This document shows, piece by piece, positions 34,876 to 44,657 of a DNA stretch of 64,000 nucleotides. Positions within the stretch are counted from its first letter, which is position 1. Each line of letters starts with the position of its first letter. The notes under the pieces are model-generated. The model searched no databases. It saw only the letters and a list, made by a program, of their open reading frames with translations, and was not told where the DNA came from. The stretch is from positions 1,274,501 through 1,338,500 of the forward strand of contig NZ_LT907844.1 in the NCBI RefSeq assembly GCF_900215505.1. The letters run 5' to 3'. Position numbers and translations under genes: made by a program. Source of the stretch: Cohaesibacter sp. ES.047 (GTDB lineage: Bacteria; Pseudomonadota; Alphaproteobacteria; Rhizobiales; Cohaesibacteraceae).

Positions 34876-36867
34876 TTAAGCGCTTTTCAATTTCTCGGTG
34901 ACCTGAGCGACAACATTTTCGGCAGTAATGCCGAAATGTTCATAGAGCTCTTCAGCCGGACCGGATGCACCAAAGCCGGGCATGCCGACGAAGATGCCGT
35001 CAGTGCCGATGATGCGGTCCCAACCCATACGCAGGGCCGCTTCGATGCCAACATTGACCTTGGCCGAGCCAAGGGTGTCTTTCTTGTAGTTCTCGGACTG
35101 GGCTTCGAACAGTTCGAAGCATGGTACGGAAACCACGCGCGTTTTAACGCCCTGAGCTTCGAGTGTTTTCTGCGCTTCCATGGCAACCCCGATTTCCGAA
35201 CCGGATGCAAACAGGGATGCTTCGGCGTCCCCATCACAATCGGAGAGCACATAGGCACCGCGACCACAAAGGTTTTCCTCGGAATATTCGGTGCGCACCG
35301 GTGCAAGACCCTGACGGGTCAGAGCCAGAACGCTTGGAGCGCCGTCGGATTTCAGAGCCAGTTCCCAGCACTCTGCGGTTTCCATGACGTCTGCCGGACG
35401 GAAGACCTGCAGGTTGGGCATGGCGCGCAGGGATGCGAGGGTTTCGACCGGCTGGTGCGTCGGGCCGTCTTCGCCAAGGCCGATGGAATCATGGGTCAGC
35501 ACATAGATGACCCGCTGTCCCATCAGGGCTGACAGGCGTATTGCACCGCGCATGTAGTCGGCAAAGACAAGGAAGGTGCCGCCGTAAGGAATGATGCCGC
35601 CATGCAGCGCCATACCGTTCATGGTCGAGGCCATGACGTGCTCGCGAATGCCATAGTTCATATAGCGGCCGGAGAAATCATCAGCGGTGATCGATACGGT
35701 TGCCAGGGTCTTGGTGTTGTTCGAGCCGGTCAGGTCGGCAGAGCCGCCAACGGTCTCGGGCAGAGCTTCGTTGATGACGGTGAGGGCCATTTCGGAAGCC
35801 TTGCGGCTCGCGACCTTCTTGGGATCGGCAGCAAGAGACTTCTTGTACTTGGCCATTGCATCGTCAAAGCCTGCGGGCAGGTCGCCGCGCATGCGCCGTT
35901 CGAACTCGGCCCGTTTATCGGCATCAGCGGCTTCAAGGCGTTTCTGCCATTCTTTGCGGGCGTGCGAGGCATTGAGGCCCGCGATCCGCCATGCATCAAG
36001 AATGTCTGACGGCACTTCGAACGGACCAGCTTCCCAGCCGAGGGCTTTGCGGGTTGCTTCGATTTCGTCCGCACCGAGAGGCGCTCCATGAACCTTGGAG
36101 GTGCCAGCCTTGTTGGGAGACCCGAAGCCGATGGTGGTTTTGCAAGCGATGATCGTCGGCTTGTCGCTCTTCTGAGCGGCTTCAATCGCGGTGGCGATGG
36201 CTTCGTGATCGTGGCCGTCGATGGAATCGGTGTTCCAGTTGCAGGCCCGGAAGCGAGCGAGCTGATCGGTGGAGTCGGAAACAGTTACCGCACCATCGAT
36301 GGTGACATTGTTGTCATCCCAGAACAGGATCAGCTTGTTGAGCTTGAGGTGGCCTGCAAGCGCAATGGCTTCCTGACTGATGCCTTCCATCAGGCAGCCG
36401 TCGCCAGCCAGCGCATAGGTGTGGTGATCAACCAGATCGTCACCAAACTGTGCCGCCATCAATTTTTCGGTGATCGCCATGCCAACGGCATTGGCAAGAC
36501 CCTGACCGAGCGGACCAGTGGTGGTTTCGATGCCAGAGGCATGACCATATTCCGGGTGACCTGCGGTTTTGCTGCCGAGCTGGCGGAAGTTGGCCAGGTC
36601 GTCCATGGTCATGTCTTCGTATCCAAGCAGATGCAGCAGCGAATAAAGCAGCATGGATCCGTGCCCTGCGGACAGGACGAAACGGTCTCTGTCTGCCCAC
36701 TTGGGCGCCTTGGGATCAAATTTCATGAATTTGGTGAAGAGTACGGTCGCAATATCTGCAGCCCCCATGGGGAGGCCGGGGTGACCGGATTGGGCTTTCT
36801 CAACGGCGTCCATCGCGAGAAAGCGAATGGCATGTGCCATGCGGGTCTGTTTTTCCATGTTGCTCAT
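34876..36867 (-). CDS. tkt: Transketolase
   Basis: A 663-aa thiamine-diphosphate enzyme that moves two-carbon units between sugar phosphates in the pentose phosphate (or Calvin) pathway. The N-terminal [12 protein letters not shown], the ThDP motif [19 protein letters not shown] and the C-terminal [20 protein letters not shown] are all present. It is first in a leftward group tkt, gap, pgk. No RuBisCO or phosphoribulokinase genes are present, so the group is better read as glycolysis and pentose phosphate than CO2 fixation. Confidence 0.96.
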   Translation of the reverse strand: MSNMEKQTRMAHAIRFLAMDAVEKAQSGHPGLPMGAADIATVLFTKFMKFDPKAPKWADRDRFVLSAGHGSMLLYSLLHLLGYEDMTMDDLANFRQLGSKTAGHPEYGHASGIETTTGPLGQGLANAVGMAITEKLMAAQFGDDLVDHHTYALAGDGCLMEGISQEAIALAGHLKLNKLILFWDDNNVTIDGAVTVSDSTDQLARFRACNWNTDSIDGHDHEAIATAIEAAQKSDKPTIIACKTTIGFGSPNKAGTSKVHGAPLGADEIEATRKALGWEAGPFEVPSDILDAWRIAGLNASHARKEWQKRLEAADADKRAEFERRMRGDLPAGFDDAMAKYKKSLAADPKKVASRKASEMALTVINEALPETVGGSADLTGSNNTKTLATVSITADDFSGRYMNYGIREHVMASTMNGMALHGGIIPYGGTFLVFADYMRGAIRLSALMGQRVIYVLTHDSIGLGEDGPTHQPVETLASLRAMPNLQVFRPADVMETAECWELALKSDGAPSVLALTRQGLAPVRTEYSEENLCGRGAYVLSDCDGDAEASLFASGSEIGVAMEAQKTLEAQGVKTRVVSVPCFELFEAQSENYKKDTLGSAKVNVGIEAALRMGWDRIIGTDGIFVGMPGFGASGPAEELYEHFGITAENVVAQVTEKLKSA

Positions 36868-37421
36868 GAACTCTGCTTCTGGGATATCGGACAGACAAGA
36901 TCGGAAGTGCGTCTTTTCATTCTACCCACGCCTTCTCTCGCCTTCGAATTCTATCAGGTTAAACAGGAACTGCCTTGCCACGTCGCAAGCCCGGCAGACA
37001 GGGGCTGATACAAACGCCTGACATTTAGCATTCGTGGGGCGTAAGTCAACGTGAACATACCGGTCTTAGGGCTAAAACTTCGACTTTCGACTAAGGAACC
37101 AATCCTCTGTGGACGGGGCCTGTTGACGAATGGGGCCCATTGACGCGCTATATGGAAGTCACCTAGGTTCATTTCAACAGAACGCGCTTGGCGACTCATT
37201 CGGCTGATGTTCTGCGATTTCGGGTGGTTTTGGTGTCCAAAATCGAGAGAGCCGGAAAGCCGCGCACGGGGGGGACGTGTAAGGCTTCTCGCGCGATATC
37301 TGCTTTGGGATTATGGTTTAGCCCGAAACATTCTGGTCGCCGATCCGATGCGTCCGGTTGCGGAGTGCAGGGTCGACGCTGACTGGTGTGGGACCGGGCT
37401 GTTGGTCAACTTGGGGGTAAG
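36868..37421. other. Divergent region between tkt and the DUF4164 gene
   Basis: This 554-bp gap must carry the tkt promoter (leftward) and the promoter for the zapA group (rightward). No gene with a recognisable product was found. A GGGGGTAAG ribosome site lies just before 37422. No TTAA-N7-TTAA box was found. Confidence 0.4.
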
Positions 37422-37703
37422 ATGGGTGAAAAGCCTGGGGTGAGCGAAGCCTTGGTCCGACTGGATCGGGCCATTGCAGCCCTTGAAGAGGCGGTCGATA
37501 AGCATCAAGAAAAGGCTTCGTCGATCCAGACATTGCGGGGAGATCTGCAGCGGCTCAGCACGGAGCGGTCGGAGCTGTCCGCATCTCTGGAACAGGCAAA
37601 GTCGCGCTCGGATAAACTCGAGAGCGCCAATGTGGAAGTATCGCGCCGTCTGGGTGCTGCGATGGAATCGGTCCGGGCCGTGTTGGAACAACATGGCGGA
37701 TAG
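37422..37703 (+). CDS. DUF4164 coiled-coil protein, ZauP-like partner of ZapA
   Basis: A 93-aa protein, almost all coiled coil (residues 8-90: heptads in LDRAIAALEEAVDKHQEKAS and LQRLSTERSELSASLEQAKS). The family is DUF4164 and it sits directly ahead of zapA in alphaproteobacteria. In Caulobacter the gene beside zapA encodes ZauP, a coiled-coil protein that works with ZapA to focus the Z-ring; the position and form match, but I could not align them. The GGGGGT ribosome site supports the ATG at 37422. Confidence 0.75.
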   Translation: MGEKPGVSEALVRLDRAIAALEEAVDKHQEKASSIQTLRGDLQRLSTERSELSASLEQAKSRSDKLESANVEVSRRLGAAMESVRAVLEQHGG

Positions 37704-37823
37704 AGGTTACAGAGCAACAATGCGGTGATCCGCGCCGATACACGGGGCGGGCAGGAATGACGAGCGATTTCGCGGTGATCAAACCGCGAAAAGGCGCACT
37801 TTGGGAAGTGACCGGAGAACTAT

Positions 37824-38183
37824 ATGGTGCAGGTCAGCGTCAGCATCAACGGGCGTGCCTACCGCATGGCCTGTGAAGATGGTCAGGAAGATCATCTGTT
37901 GTCTTTGGCGCGTCAATTCGACGGTATCATTGCAGAGTTGCGAGAGAATTTCGGAGAGATCGGGGACCAGCGCCTCACGGTAATGGCCGGAATCATGGCC
38001 ATGGACCAAATGTCGGAGATGTCGTCCAAGGTCGAAACCCTGTCCGAAGAGATCAAGACGCTCAGAGACGCGCGCTATGCCATCAAGGAAAAGAACGAAG
38101 GCGATCAGGAAGCGCTCGCCGATCGAATTGACAAGGCGGCAGAGCAACTGGAACGGCTCTCGAAGGTTCTTCTGGACAACTGA
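37824..38183 (+). CDS. zapA: Cell division protein ZapA
   Basis: A 119-aa ZapA: an N-terminal beta-rich globular part (VQVSVSINGRAYRMACEDGQE, then HLLSLARQFD) and a long C-terminal coiled coil (residues 75-118). ZapA binds FtsZ and bundles protofilaments at midcell. It follows the DUF4164 gene by 120 bp and precedes 6S RNA, the same arrangement (zapA-ssrS-fthC) as in many proteobacteria. Confidence 0.93.
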   Translation: MVQVSVSINGRAYRMACEDGQEDHLLSLARQFDGIIAELRENFGEIGDQRLTVMAGIMAMDQMSEMSSKVETLSEEIKTLRDARYAIKEKNEGDQEALADRIDKAAEQLERLSKVLLDN

Positions 38184-38287
38184 TCTTGCATAGCTGGTCT
38201 GCAAAACCATTTTTTAAGCCAACATGTCGGTTGATGAGCAAAGTGGTGCTGGAATTTCGTTTTCGGCTCCTATATATATGAACGTCT

Positions 38288-38443
38288 GCTGCACTTCGCG
38301 TTAGAAGCAACTTATCCTCGGGGCCTTACTGATCCGAACGGGAGCTGGCACTGATAGGGATCGTGGTCCTCTTCAACCGGCGCCCACCTTAACTTAAGGT
38401 GTCCCAGGATCTGAAAAAGCTTCGACGGTCGATGCGGCATACC
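38288..38443 (+). ncRNA. ssrS: 6S RNA (approximate ends)
   Basis: The position between zapA and fthC is the conserved ssrS locus. The DNA can form the 6S shape: closing stems GAAGC / GCTTC (38304-38308 with 38419-38423), then ATCCT / AGGAT (38314-38318 with 38406-38410) with adjacent GGG / CCC. A central open region holds sequences familiar from alphaproteobacterial 6S (CTCGGGGCCTTA, GTGGTCCTCTTCAACCGGCGCCCACC). A -10-like TATATA lies at 38271-38276. 6S RNA binds the housekeeping RNA polymerase holoenzyme and lowers its activity in stationary phase. The ends are estimates. Confidence 0.85.
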
Positions 38444-38447
38444 ATTC

Positions 38448-38488
38448 AAAAGCGGTCCTCCTTATTTTAGGGTGGGCCGCTTTTTTTT
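38448..38488 (+). terminator. Terminator after 6S RNA
   Basis: AAAAGCGG / CCGCTTTT with the inner stem CTCCTTATTTTAGGGTG and eight trailing T. Confidence 0.88.
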
Positions 38489-38622
38489 GGTTGGCTCTGG
38501 GCTTGAATCGGCGCAGTTTGGTAACGGCCGATGTTGAGCCGGGCGGAATTCGGCAAAACTGGGCGAACGATAAGGCGGGGTGGCAGGCGCGTTGAACGTC
38601 ATGTCTGCGCAATGGGGGACGA

Positions 38623-39216
38623 ATGGACAGTGTTGCTTTGAAGGCTGAAAAGGCCGAAACGCGCAAGACGATGCGGGCGAGACGAGATGCCGTGCCTGAG
38701 GAAACGCGGGCGGACATGTCGCGGCTTGCATGCGCCAACCTTGTCACCCATGTGCCTTTGGAGGGAGCCCGGATCGTCGGTCTCTTCATGCCCATCCAGT
38801 CTGAAATCGATCCCACTTTTCTTGTCCCGGAGCTACGGGAGAAAGGTCTGGGACTGGCCCTTCCTGTCCCCATCGGGCGGACCGGGATGATGTTCCGCGC
38901 CTACAAGGAGGGAGCCGAACTTGTGGATGTCGGTTTTGGCACCCGTGCTGCGGCTCCGGGGGCACCTGAAGTCGTTCCGGATCTGCTTGTCATGCCGCTA
39001 TTGGCGTTCGATGGTCAATGTAATCGCATCGGATATGGGGCAGGGCATTACGATCGCTATATCTCCGAACGGATCCTTTCAGGCGGCAGGCCGACGCTTG
39101 TGGGGCTGGCCTTTTCCTTTCAGCAACTGGACAAGGTGCCCATTGGTGGTTATGACCTGCCACTGGATATAATTGTGACTGACAAGGACGTGATCCGTGC
39201 GCCTATGGGCGATTAG
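38623..39216 (+). CDS. 5-formyltetrahydrofolate cyclo-ligase
   Basis: A 197-aa enzyme (YgfA/FthC/FAU family) that uses ATP to convert 5-formyl-THF to 5,10-methenyl-THF, clearing an inhibitor of folate enzymes. The N-terminal RKTMRARRDAVPEETR and the active-site signature NRIGYGAGHYDRYI are conserved. It follows 6S RNA, with which it is commonly co-transcribed, and precedes the YmdB-like gene by 19 bp. Confidence 0.94.
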   Translation: MDSVALKAEKAETRKTMRARRDAVPEETRADMSRLACANLVTHVPLEGARIVGLFMPIQSEIDPTFLVPELREKGLGLALPVPIGRTGMMFRAYKEGAELVDVGFGTRAAAPGAPEVVPDLLVMPLLAFDGQCNRIGYGAGHYDRYISERILSGGRPTLVGLAFSFQQLDKVPIGGYDLPLDIIVTDKDVIRAPMGD

Positions 39217-39235
39217 GCGGATTTTGAGTGACTAC

Positions 39236-40069
39236 ATGCGATTGCTGTTTATTGGAGATATAGTCGGGCGAGCCGGGCGAAACATCGTACTGAACAGGCT
39301 TCCCGGTCTGGTTGAGCAGTACGGCATCGATTTCGTGGTGATCAATGGCGAGAATTCTGCTGCTGGTTTTGGCATCACAGAGGCCATCCTGCAGGATCTT
39401 ATCGATGCGGGTGGCGATGCCATCACCACCGGAAACCACGTCTGGGACCAACGTGATGCCCTTGTTTTTTGTGAGCGTCAGCCCGCATTTCTGCGTCCGG
39501 TGAACTATCCATCCGGCGTTCCCGGCAAAGGCGCCAATCTCTACACCGCCCGCAATGGTGCCAACGTTCTGGTGATGAATGCCATGGGGCGGGTGTATAT
39601 GGATGCGATGGACTGTCCCTTCAACGCGATTGAAAAGGAACTGGCGGCGTGCCCGATGGGCGAGTTTGCAGATGCCACCATCGTCGACTTCCATGCCGAG
39701 GCGACCTCTGAAAAAGAAGCGATGGGGCATTTTCTGGACGGACGGGTTAGTCTGGTGGTCGGGACGCACACCCATGTGCCCACCTCGGACTATCGCGTGT
39801 TGCCAGGTGGCACTGCCTATATGAGCGATGCTGGCATGTGCGGCGATTACGACTCGGTGCTTGGTATGGAGAAGGAAGAGCCGGTACGCCGGTTCGTCAC
39901 CAAGATTCCTTCCGGGCGCTTCACACCGGCGCTCGGGGAGCCGACCCTTTGTGGAGTTGCTGTCGATACGGACGATGCGTCCGGACTTGCCGTTGCCGTC
40001 GAGCCCTTGCGCTTGGGTGGGCATCTGGCGCAGCATATCCCGTCATTTTGGGAAAAGAGCAGCAATTGA
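39236..40069 (+). CDS. YmdB-type metallophosphoesterase
   Basis: A 277-aa calcineurin-fold phosphodiesterase of the TIGR00282/YmdB family. Metal ligands are visible in LFIGDIVGRAG (residue 6 onwards), INGENSA, TTGNHVWD, and GTHTHVPTSD. YmdB of Bacillus hydrolyses cAMP-like cyclic nucleotides and affects biofilm and sporulation; the substrate here is not known. The ATG at 39236 fits the family start MRLLFIGDIVG. It lies between the folate enzyme gene and yebC, a conserved order. Confidence 0.9.
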   Translation: MRLLFIGDIVGRAGRNIVLNRLPGLVEQYGIDFVVINGENSAAGFGITEAILQDLIDAGGDAITTGNHVWDQRDALVFCERQPAFLRPVNYPSGVPGKGANLYTARNGANVLVMNAMGRVYMDAMDCPFNAIEKELAACPMGEFADATIVDFHAEATSEKEAMGHFLDGRVSLVVGTHTHVPTSDYRVLPGGTAYMSDAGMCGDYDSVLGMEKEEPVRRFVTKIPSGRFTPALGEPTLCGVAVDTDDASGLAVAVEPLRLGGHLAQHIPSFWEKSSN

Positions 40070-40204
40070 GCCAGCTTTGGCTCGGCAGGACCATGAGACG
40101 GCTTGATCTTTGCTGTGCTCTTGTGGCATGACCTGCAACAAATTTTGAAGCGCTCCGATGGGCTCATCCGGCGGCGATCATCAAAACATACGGAAAATAG
40201 GATT

Positions 40205-40954
40205 ATGGCAGGCCATTCAAAATTCAAGAACATCATGTATCGCAAAGGCGCTCAGGATGCCAAACGATCCAAGTTGTTCTCAAAACTCTCCAAAGAGATC
40301 ACGGTTGCTGCGAAGATGGGCGGCTCGGACCCGGATTCGAATGCTCGCCTGCGTCTGGCCATCCAGAACGCGCGTGGCCAGTCCATGCCGAAAGACAATA
40401 TCGACCGGGCCATCAAGAAAGCCGAAGCGGGTGATGAAGGCAACTTCGACGAGGTGCGTTACGAGGGCTATGGTCCAGCCGGCACCGCTGTCGTGGTCGA
40501 GGCCTTGACCGACAACCGCAACCGCACAGCCTCCAACGTCCGTGCAGCCTTCACCAAAAATGGTGGCACGCTGGGCGAGACCGGATCGGTGGCTTTCATG
40601 TTCGATCGCGTTGGCGAGATTGTCTACCCTGCTGACGTTGGGGATGCGGACACCGTGCTTGAAGCTGCCATTGAGGCCGGTGCTGACGATGTTCAGAGCG
40701 ATGAGGATGGTCATACCATCTACACCGCGTTCGAAGATATGGCCGAAGTCAGCAAGGCGCTTGAAGAATCGTTTGGCAAGGAAGCCGAATCCCAGAAAGC
40801 CGTCTGGAAGCCCCAGAACGAGATCGATGTGGATGCCGAAAAAGCAGGCACGATCATGAAGCTCATGAACGCTTTGGACGACGACGAAGACGTGCAGAAC
40901 GTCTATTCCAACTTCACCATGAGCGATGAAGTGATGGCCTCGCTGGAAGGCTGA
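40205..40954 (+). CDS. YebC/PmpR family transcription/translation regulator
   Basis: A 249-aa YebC protein: begins [20 protein letters not shown], with the conserved [16 protein letters not shown] segment ([16 protein letters not shown]) and [20 protein letters not shown]. YebC proteins were described as DNA-binding regulators and, more recently, as factors that relieve ribosome stalling at prolines. The start at 40205 is confirmed by homology; the long upstream extension of the frame is not coding. Confidence 0.95.
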   Translation: MAGHSKFKNIMYRKGAQDAKRSKLFSKLSKEITVAAKMGGSDPDSNARLRLAIQNARGQSMPKDNIDRAIKKAEAGDEGNFDEVRYEGYGPAGTAVVVEALTDNRNRTASNVRAAFTKNGGTLGETGSVAFMFDRVGEIVYPADVGDADTVLEAAIEAGADDVQSDEDGHTIYTAFEDMAEVSKALEESFGKEAESQKAVWKPQNEIDVDAEKAGTIMKLMNALDDDEDVQNVYSNFTMSDEVMASLEG

Positions 40955-40983
40955 GCCTTTCCGGATTTTCGTCAATGAAATTC

Positions 40984-41020
40984 AAGCCCCGTCCGGCATC
41001 TGCCGAGGCGGGGTTTTTTA
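40984..41020. terminator. Terminator between yebC and lysE-like genes
   Basis: AAGCCCCG / CGGGGTTTTTT around an inner CCGGCATCTGCCGAGG segment, placed between convergent genes; the T run touches the stop codon of the LysE family gene. Confidence 0.87.
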
Positions 41021-41650
41021 TTGGTTGGCGGTTGCAGTCAGAACCTTGATGCTGGCCGCGCCAAACAACATCGCAAAAACGCCGTCCAGAATGCGTCTGC
41101 TTTTGCGGTATCCGGCGACGATTGGCTTGCTGGCGAACAGCACTGCATAAAGGTGGCAAACAAAGGCACTTTGGCACCCAAGGGCTAGGACGACTGTGGC
41201 CAGATCCATCGGCGTGGCATCCTTGGGCAGGCCCAACGCATAGATGGAGCCCAGAAACAGGATGGCCTTGGGATTGGTCAGGTGGATCGCGAGACCCTTG
41301 AGATAGGTGCGCCGTAGTCCGGACCGAGTGCCATGCAGGGCGGCATGATCCTCAAGGGTTGGGCGCATCGCTGAGCGGGCAGACTTGATCGCCAGATAAA
41401 ACAGATAGGCGGCACCGGCATATTTCAGGGTTTCAAACAGCCAAGCGTTCGCCAGCATCACGGTTCCCATGCCGAGCGCGGCAGCGGTCGACCAGACAAA
41501 TGAGCCTGTGGTGATGCCCGAGGCAAGGATCAGGCCGTGCTTGCGGCCGTTTGCCATGGATGTGCCAGCGATGGCGAGGGTTGCCGGACCCGGGCTGGCC
41601 ATTGCGATGAGGGCGGCGCCCAAGATAAGGGGAAGATTGATGTCTGCCAT
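41018..41650 (-). CDS. LysE/RhtB family amino-acid exporter
   Basis: A 210-aa inner-membrane protein with six helices and the family start LGAALIAMASPGPATLAIAGTSMANGRKHGL. Members export lysine, arginine, homoserine, threonine or cysteine derivatives; the substrate cannot be told. It is divergent from ruvC (125 bp) and convergent with yebC. Confidence 0.9.
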   Translation of the reverse strand: MADINLPLILGAALIAMASPGPATLAIAGTSMANGRKHGLILASGITTGSFVWSTAAALGMGTVMLANAWLFETLKYAGAAYLFYLAIKSARSAMRPTLEDHAALHGTRSGLRRTYLKGLAIHLTNPKAILFLGSIYALGLPKDATPMDLATVVLALGCQSAFVCHLYAVLFASKPIVAGYRKSRRILDGVFAMLFGAASIKVLTATANQ

Positions 41651-41775
41651 CTGAATTGGGTTCCTGACGTGCGGTGCGGTTTACCATCCTTACACACGGT
41701 GACGAGAAGTCAATTCCTGTTAGACTTGGGAGTTTGTTCTGGTATTGTTCATTTTTCTTGGGTAAGGATGAAGGC

Positions 41776-42279
41776 ATGAAAACGCATCCGATCCGAATCG
41801 TGGGATTTGATCCCGGCCTCCGACGCACCGGCTGGGGCGCGATCGACGTGATCAGCAACCGGCTGATTTTCGTCGCCTCAGGGCTTGTCACGTCTGATGC
41901 CAAAACGGATCTGGCGAGCCGTCTGTTGCAGCTGCATACCGGGGTTATGGATGTGCTCGAACGCTATGAGCCCAATGAGGTGGCGGTCGAGCAGACCTTT
42001 GTCAATAAGGATGCGGCGGCCACTCTTAAACTCGGTCAGGCAAGGGCTATATCGCTTCTCGCTCCTGCCCAGCGCGGGCTGGAAGTGGCAGAATATGCGC
42101 CCAATGCGGTGAAGAAAACCGTGGTTGGTGTGGGCCACGCCGACAAGAACCAAGTCCAGACGATGGTCAAGATGCTGCTGCCCAAGGCGCAGTTCGACAG
42201 CGAGGATGCGGCGGATGCTCTGGCCATCGCCATATGCCACGCCCATCAACGGGGTCAGAAGAATTACAAGATCGCCTGA
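41776..42279 (+). CDS. ruvC: Holliday junction resolvase RuvC
   Basis: A 167-aa RuvC that cleaves Holliday junctions as a dimer. Acidic catalytic residues are in [11 protein letters not shown] (residue 10 area), [10 protein letters not shown], and [16 protein letters not shown] (C-terminal Asp pair). The ATG at 41776 has AAGGATGAAGG upstream; the frame continues back to 41674 without family residues. It is followed by ruvA with a 35-bp gap, so ruvCAB are one operon. Confidence 0.96.
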   Translation: MKTHPIRIVGFDPGLRRTGWGAIDVISNRLIFVASGLVTSDAKTDLASRLLQLHTGVMDVLERYEPNEVAVEQTFVNKDAAATLKLGQARAISLLAPAQRGLEVAEYAPNAVKKTVVGVGHADKNQVQTMVKMLLPKAQFDSEDAADALAIAICHAHQRGQKNYKIA

Positions 42280-42314
42280 GTGGCGGTCGCCTTAGCAATG
42301 GGCGGGATGACTGG

Positions 42315-42932
42315 ATGATTGGCAAACTCAAGGGTTTGATTGACGAATATGCAGACACCTATGTTCTCGTGGACGTTGGTGGTGTCTGCTACGAGGTGCA
42401 TTGTTCAGGTCAGACTCTGCAAGCCCTGCCTCCGGTTGGCGAGGCGGCAACCGTGCTGATCGAAACCCATGTGCGCGAGGATCAGCTCAAGTTGTTTGGT
42501 TTTGCCACAGCGCTGGAACGAGACTGGTTCCGTCTCCTGACCACCGTGCAAGGCGTTGGGCAGAAAGTGGCGTTGGCCATTCTTTCCACCCTGAAGATTT
42601 CCGAGCTCAGCTCGGCCATTGCGCTGCAGGACAAGGCGATGGTGGCCCGGTCGCCCGGTGTGGGCCCCAAGGTGGCCCAGCGCATTGTTTCCGAACTCAA
42701 GGACAAGACCCCCGGACTTGCCGCCACAGATGGTGCTGTGGCGTCACTTCAGGCCGAGATTGACGCCGTCGGCGCGCCAAGGGCTATGGCGGAGGCGGTT
42801 TCGGCGCTCACCAATCTTGGCTATGCTCAGATTCAGGCGAGCGCGGCAGTTGCCACCGTGATCAAGCGGGAAGGGGACGGGGTGCAGACCGCTGCGCTCA
42901 TTCGTCATGCGCTCAAGGAGCTTAGTCAATGA
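42315..42932 (+). CDS. ruvA: Holliday junction branch migration protein RuvA
   Basis: RuvA, 205 aa. Domain I OB fold ([20 protein letters not shown]), then two helix-hairpin-helix motifs ([16 protein letters not shown] and [17 protein letters not shown]) that grip junction DNA, and a C-terminal domain that contacts RuvB. It overlaps ruvB by four bases (ATGA at 42929), so translation is coupled. Confidence 0.96.
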   Translation: MIGKLKGLIDEYADTYVLVDVGGVCYEVHCSGQTLQALPPVGEAATVLIETHVREDQLKLFGFATALERDWFRLLTTVQGVGQKVALAILSTLKISELSSAIALQDKAMVARSPGVGPKVAQRIVSELKDKTPGLAATDGAVASLQAEIDAVGAPRAMAEAVSALTNLGYAQIQASAAVATVIKREGDGVQTAALIRHALKELSQ

Positions 42933-43981
42933 TCGAAGAGGAAGAGCGACTGGTTTCGGCAACGACGGGCGAGGAAGAAAATGATCGCACTTTGCGCCCG
43001 CAGGTGCTGGACGATTTTGTCGGGCAGGCTCAGGCACGGGCCAACCTGTCGATCTTTATCGAGGCGGCCCGGTCGCGCAAGGAAGCGCTCGACCATGTGC
43101 TGTTCGTCGGCCCTCCGGGGCTAGGCAAGACCACCCTTGCGCAGATCGTCAGCCGCGAGCTTGGCGTGAATTTCAAATCCACATCCGGGCCGGTGATTGC
43201 CAAGGCTGGCGATCTGGCGGCCCTGTTGACGAACCTTGAAGAGAATGATGTGCTCTTCATTGACGAGATTCACCGGCTCAATCCGGCTGTTGAAGAAATC
43301 CTCTATCCCGCCATGGAGGATTTTCAGCTTGATCTTATCATCGGTGAGGGGCCTGCGGCCCGTTCGGTCAAGATTGATCTGGCCAAGTTTACGCTCGTTG
43401 CTGCAACGACCCGTCTGGGGCTTCTGACCACTCCTTTGCGGGATCGGTTCGGCATTCCGGTGCGGCTGAATTTCTATACCACCGAAGAGCTGGAATTCAT
43501 TGTCACCCGTGGTGCTCGCCTGATGGGGGTTGCCATCACCAAGGAAGGGGCAACCGAGATTGCTCGCCGCTCACGCGGTACGCCAAGGATCGCGGGACGG
43601 CTTTTGCGCCGGGTGCGCGACGTCGCCATTGTGCAGGCTGGAGGCCGGATTGACTGCGACGTTGCGGACAGGGCATTGCGGATGTTGGAAGTTGACAATG
43701 AAGGTCTGGACGCCCTAGACAGACGGTATCTTAGCCTCATCGCTTCATCTTTCGGGGGCGGGCCCGTTGGCATCGAAACGATTGCCGCCGCCCTGTCGGA
43801 ACCAAGGGATGCCATTGAGGAAATCATCGAGCCTTATCTGATCCAGCAGGGTTTCATTCAGCGTACGCCGCGTGGACGCCTGTTGACAACCAAGGCTTTT
43901 GCCCATTTGGGAATGGCCGTGCCCCAAAGAGACACTCCACCGCAAATGGGATTGTTTGCGGAAGGAACGGATGATGCCTGA
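42929..43981 (+). CDS. ruvB: Holliday junction branch migration ATPase RuvB
   Basis: A 350-aa AAA+ motor with Walker [10 protein letters not shown] at about residue 61, Walker B FIDEIHRL, sensor 1 [18 protein letters not shown], and the C-terminal winged helix with [13 protein letters not shown]. It drives branch migration with RuvA. The start overlaps the ruvA stop. The 3' end overlaps the next gene (ybgC) by eight bases. Confidence 0.97.
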   Translation: MIEEEERLVSATTGEEENDRTLRPQVLDDFVGQAQARANLSIFIEAARSRKEALDHVLFVGPPGLGKTTLAQIVSRELGVNFKSTSGPVIAKAGDLAALLTNLEENDVLFIDEIHRLNPAVEEILYPAMEDFQLDLIIGEGPAARSVKIDLAKFTLVAATTRLGLLTTPLRDRFGIPVRLNFYTTEELEFIVTRGARLMGVAITKEGATEIARRSRGTPRIAGRLLRRVRDVAIVQAGGRIDCDVADRALRMLEVDNEGLDALDRRYLSLIASSFGGGPVGIETIAAALSEPRDAIEEIIEPYLIQQGFIQRTPRGRLLTTKAFAHLGMAVPQRDTPPQMGLFAEGTDDA

Positions 43982-44438
43982 GCATCATGAGAATGCAGAA
44001 TGGTGCGACCTGTCGGGTCGACTGGCACCCTTCGGCCATTGCCAGAAAGTCAGGGTCTATTACGAGGACACAGATTTTTCCGGCATCGTTTATCACGCCA
44101 ATTATCTCAAGTTCATCGAACGGGGGCGGTCCGACTATATCCGTCTTCTGGGCGTGCATCACAGCGATCTCGATTCGGAGGAAAATGGCGAGCGGCTGGC
44201 GATGGCCGTGCGCCATATGGATATCAATTTCATCAAGTCGGCCCGTATTGACGATATTCTCGTGGTGGAAACCCGCGTCGGTGAGATCAGAGGCGCTCGG
44301 TTGGTGCTTGATCAGGCTATTCTGAGAGAGACGGACGGCGAATTGCTGTTCACGGCCTGCGTGACCGTTGTGGTCATCAATCGCGAGGGCAAGCCGCGCC
44401 GGTTGCCCAAATTGATGGTTGACGCGCTGCAATCCTGA
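43974..44438 (+). CDS. ybgC: YbgC-type acyl-CoA thioesterase, Tol-Pal associated
   Basis: A 154-aa hot-dog-fold thioesterase with the motif [30 protein letters not shown], in which the Asp of EDTD is catalytic. It is the usual first member of the tol-pal cluster and is thought to act on acyl-CoA or acyl-ACP in phospholipid metabolism. Two ATGs (43971, 43974) are possible; 43974 has AAGGA at a better distance. It overlaps the end of ruvB, so it may be expressed from the ruv promoter as well. Confidence 0.92.
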   Translation: MPEHHENAEWCDLSGRLAPFGHCQKVRVYYEDTDFSGIVYHANYLKFIERGRSDYIRLLGVHHSDLDSEENGERLAMAVRHMDINFIKSARIDDILVVETRVGEIRGARLVLDQAILRETDGELLFTACVTVVVINREGKPRRLPKLMVDALQS

Positions 44439-44487
44439 GCCCGATGTCCGGTCGTTCAGGAGAGAATACGAAAACAAATTTCGTGAT

Positions 44488-44503
44488 TTAAGCATTCATT
44501 AAC
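44488..44503. promoter_or_regulatory. Candidate CtrA box before tolQ
   Basis: TTAAGCATTCATTAAC is an exact match to TTAA-N7-TTAAC, in the 219-bp gap before tolQ. A -10-like CATAAT follows directly (44504) and another, TTAATAT, is at about 44523. Motif evidence only. Confidence 0.55.
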
Positions 44504-44657
44504 CATAATGTTGCCTTCTCGTCCTTAATATGCTTTGCGTGACGAAACCCTCTGATCCTAGTTTTGACAAAATCTGCTGACATGACCTGTCGCGACTTTT
44601 GCAAGATGGGACCGGACGGTTTGTTTGTGTGTTTCGGTCAAGAAAGGACATAGCTCC

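Noticed and set aside
30154-36867. Calvin-cycle (cbb) operon
   Set aside because: tkt, gap and pgk occur together, but no RuBisCO, phosphoribulokinase, aldolase or CbbR gene is present in the window.
38395-38400. TTAACTTAAGG near the 6S RNA as a CtrA box
   Set aside because: The TTAA words are adjacent with no seven-base spacer and lie inside the 6S RNA.
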